Assembly (NCBI GenBank): GCA_945787595.1
Contig: CALZJV010000603.1
Span: 1 to 7,701 of the forward strand
Direction of reading: 5' to 3'
Origin: an uncultured Desulfobacterales bacterium
GTDB lineage: Bacteria > Desulfobacterota > Desulfobacteria > Desulfobacterales > JAFDCJ01
DNA: 7,701 nt
This document shows positions 6,210 to 7,701 of this stretch, one piece after another. The position numbers and the translations under genes were made by a program. Positions within the stretch are counted from its first letter, which is position 1; every line of letters begins with the position of its first letter. The notes beneath the pieces were generated by a model, which worked only from the letters and a program-made list of their open reading frames with translations, searched no databases and was not told where the DNA came from.

Positions 6210-7701
6210 TTCTGAATCATTTATTATCTGCCTGGATGATGACAGGGACTTTCTCAACTCGCTCAAAATTTCCCTTCCGGAAAAGTTCCAAGATGTGCAG
6301 GGCTGCAATTTCCTGTTTATGGATAATCCCCTTGAGACACTTGAATTGATCCGGGAAATTCAAGAAGACAGCGAAGCGATTGCGCTTATCATGACCGATC
6401 AGATGATGCCTGACATGAAAGGAATCGATTTCCTGAGGGAAACCAAGAAGATTACGCCCAATTCGATGAGGGTACTTCTCACGGGGTATGCCGGAATGGA
6501 CTCGGCCATCGTTGCGATCAACGAAAATGTGCTCCATAAATATCTCACCAAACCGATCAGTGACTTCGAAGATCTCGTATTTACCCTCAAGCGGTTATTA
6601 AATGAATTTAACCTGAACAATACGGTCGATTCCCAGGAGCGTGTCATTCTTGACCTTTACCAGTTCAGCAATAAATTAGGCGCCCTTGACGATCTTGAAG
6701 AAATTTTAGAGCACACGGTATCTTTTACGCGTGAGGCTCTAGATTGCGAGAGAATATCGATACTCCTGCTGGAGGATGAGACACTGAGCATCAAAGCCTG
6801 TACTGGAATCCCGCAGGATATTGCCAAACGTATACGAATCCCCTTAGGGCAAAATGTTGCCGGCGGCGTGCTAAAAAACAGAGAGGCCATACTCGTAGAA
6901 GACATCGATGATATTAGTTGGATGAAAAATCCGATTAATGCTGAGTTCAAGTCTTTTATCAGCGCCCCGGTAATCTGTGCCAATCTGAAATCCTATGATC
7001 TTCCCCTTGGCGTCATTAACGTGACCAACAAGAACGGCAACGAACCCTTCAGCAAGCAGGACCTGAAGATTCTTTCCTTCATCGCAAACACGGCATCCGT
7101 GGCGATACACAACCAGCAGAACCGTCAGATGTTGGAACAAAGTTACTTCGACACAGTCACGGCGCTGATCATGTCCCTTGAGGCCAGAGATGAATACACT
7201 AGAGGGCACTCGGATCGGGTGACAGAATACTCGGTGGGGATTGCACGGCATCTGCAGCTTGAAGAGGGGGTGATAAAGACAATCAAGGACGCCGCCATTC
7301 TGCATGATATCGGTAAAATCGGAGTCCGGGACGATGTCCTGCTTAAGCCCGGTCGTTTGACCTCTGAGGAATTCTCTGAGATCAAGAAGCATCCTGTAAT
7401 CAGCGGCACCATTGTGAAATCCATATCTTCTCTGCAGGAAGTCGGAGCGATTGCGAGCCAACATCATGAACGCTATGATGGAAAAGGTTATCCCGACGGG
7501 CTGAAAGACGAAGAAATTCATATTGGTGCCAGAATCATGGCGGTGGCTGACACCTACGATGCCATGACGTCCAACAGGTCCTACCGAAAGGCGATGGACC
7601 CGGATTATGCTGTCAAAGAAATTAAAAATGAGTCTGGCGCTCAGTTTGATCCGCAGTGTGTTGAGGCCTTTCTTCAGTATCTCAGCGAGAAAAAGACAAC
7701 A
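6190..7701 (+). CDS. Response regulator c-di-GMP phosphodiesterase (REC-GAF-HD-GYP), runs off the window
   Basis: I translated this frame directly: it is open for 504 codons from the ATG at 6190 to the last base, with no stop, so the 3' end is missing. The receiver (about 1-135) has D16-D17-D18, phosphoacceptor D70 in MTDQMMPDMKG, T97-region LLTGYAG and the TKP lysine. A canonical GAF domain follows (about 155-310; LGQNVAGGVL, FISAPV, LGVINVTNK). The HD-GYP domain (about 320-504) has EARDEYTRGHSDRV with H340, the H372-D373 pair in LHDIGKIG, H401 in KKHP, H425-H426-E427 and G433-Y434-P435 in the GYP motif, and D454 in VADTYDAM. All metal ligands I can identify are present, so c-di-GMP hydrolysis is expected. 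The domain looks nearly complete, so few residues are probably missing. The gene overlaps the cyclase gene by 20 bp and probably answers to the same kinase. Confidence 0.92.
   Translation, partial: MNNSSNNSESFIICLDDDRDFLNSLKISLPEKFQDVQGCNFLFMDNPLETLELIREIQEDSEAIALIMTDQMMPDMKGIDFLRETKKITPNSMRVLLTGYAGMDSAIVAINENVLHKYLTKPISDFEDLVFTLKRLLNEFNLNNTVDSQERVILDLYQFSNKLGALDDLEEILEHTVSFTREALDCERISILLLEDETLSIKACTGIPQDIAKRIRIPLGQNVAGGVLKNREAILVEDIDDISWMKNPINAEFKSFISAPVICANLKSYDLPLGVINVTNKNGNEPFSKQDLKILSFIANTASVAIHNQQNRQMLEQSYFDTVTALIMSLEARDEYTRGHSDRVTEYSVGIARHLQLEEGVIKTIKDAAILHDIGKIGVRDDVLLKPGRLTSEEFSEIKKHPVISGTIVKSISSLQEVGAIASQHHERYDGKGYPDGLKDEEIHIGARIMAVADTYDAMTSNRSYRKAMDPDYAVKEIKNESGAQFDPQCVEAFLQYLSEKKTT

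Noticed and set aside
6871..7521. Minus-strand 216-codon open frame opposite the HD-GYP gene
   Set aside because: It is a shadow of the receiver-GAF-HD-GYP frame, whose catalytic motifs are all present on the plus strand.

Overview
The window looks like a chromosomal segment of a Gram-negative bacterium of moderate GC content. The architecture (dCache-HAMP sensor kinase, receiver-GAF proteins with c-di-GMP output domains, lipid-anchored solute-binding protein) and the style of the kinase core suggest an environmental Desulfobacterota or related deltaproteobacterial lineage. That placement is an inference from protein style, not a demonstrated match.

Layout. Positions 1-285 hold no convincing gene, but contain short tandem repeats with 10-bp and 8-bp periods, two of which form a diverged inverted pair. 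Positions 286-1164 (minus strand) encode a full-length MYG1/UPF0160-family DHH-like metal-dependent phosphoesterase. A 156-bp divergent intergenic region (1165-1320) carries the ribosome binding sites of both flanking genes. From 1321 to the right edge runs a tightly packed plus-strand operon: (i) a lipid-anchored PotD-like polyamine-type solute-binding protein; (ii) a membrane sensor histidine kinase (dCache, HAMP, coiled coil, HisKA, HATPase) broken by a single -1 frameshift near 3872-3920; (iii) a receiver-GAF-GGDEF diguanylate cyclase with intact GGDEF and RxxD inhibitory-site motifs; (iv) a receiver-GAF-HD-GYP c-di-GMP phosphodiesterase that has no stop before the window ends. Gaps are 32 bp between (i) and (ii), then overlaps of 8 and 20 bp, which implies cotranscription and translational coupling.

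How the genes could work together. The binding protein has no permease or ATPase beside it and sits directly before a sensor kinase with a large periplasmic domain. The simplest reading is a sensing pair: a polyamine-like ligand bound by the lipoprotein would alter the kinase, which would phosphorylate two similar receivers, one attached to a c-di-GMP synthase and the other to a c-di-GMP hydrolase. The logic resembles the NspS-MbaA norspermidine sensor of Vibrio cholerae, but with a histidine kinase and two response regulators of opposite activity instead of a single GGDEF-EAL membrane protein. The frameshift in the kinase is the main caveat: it is either a base-call error, a real inactivating or phase-variable mutation, or (less likely) recoding.
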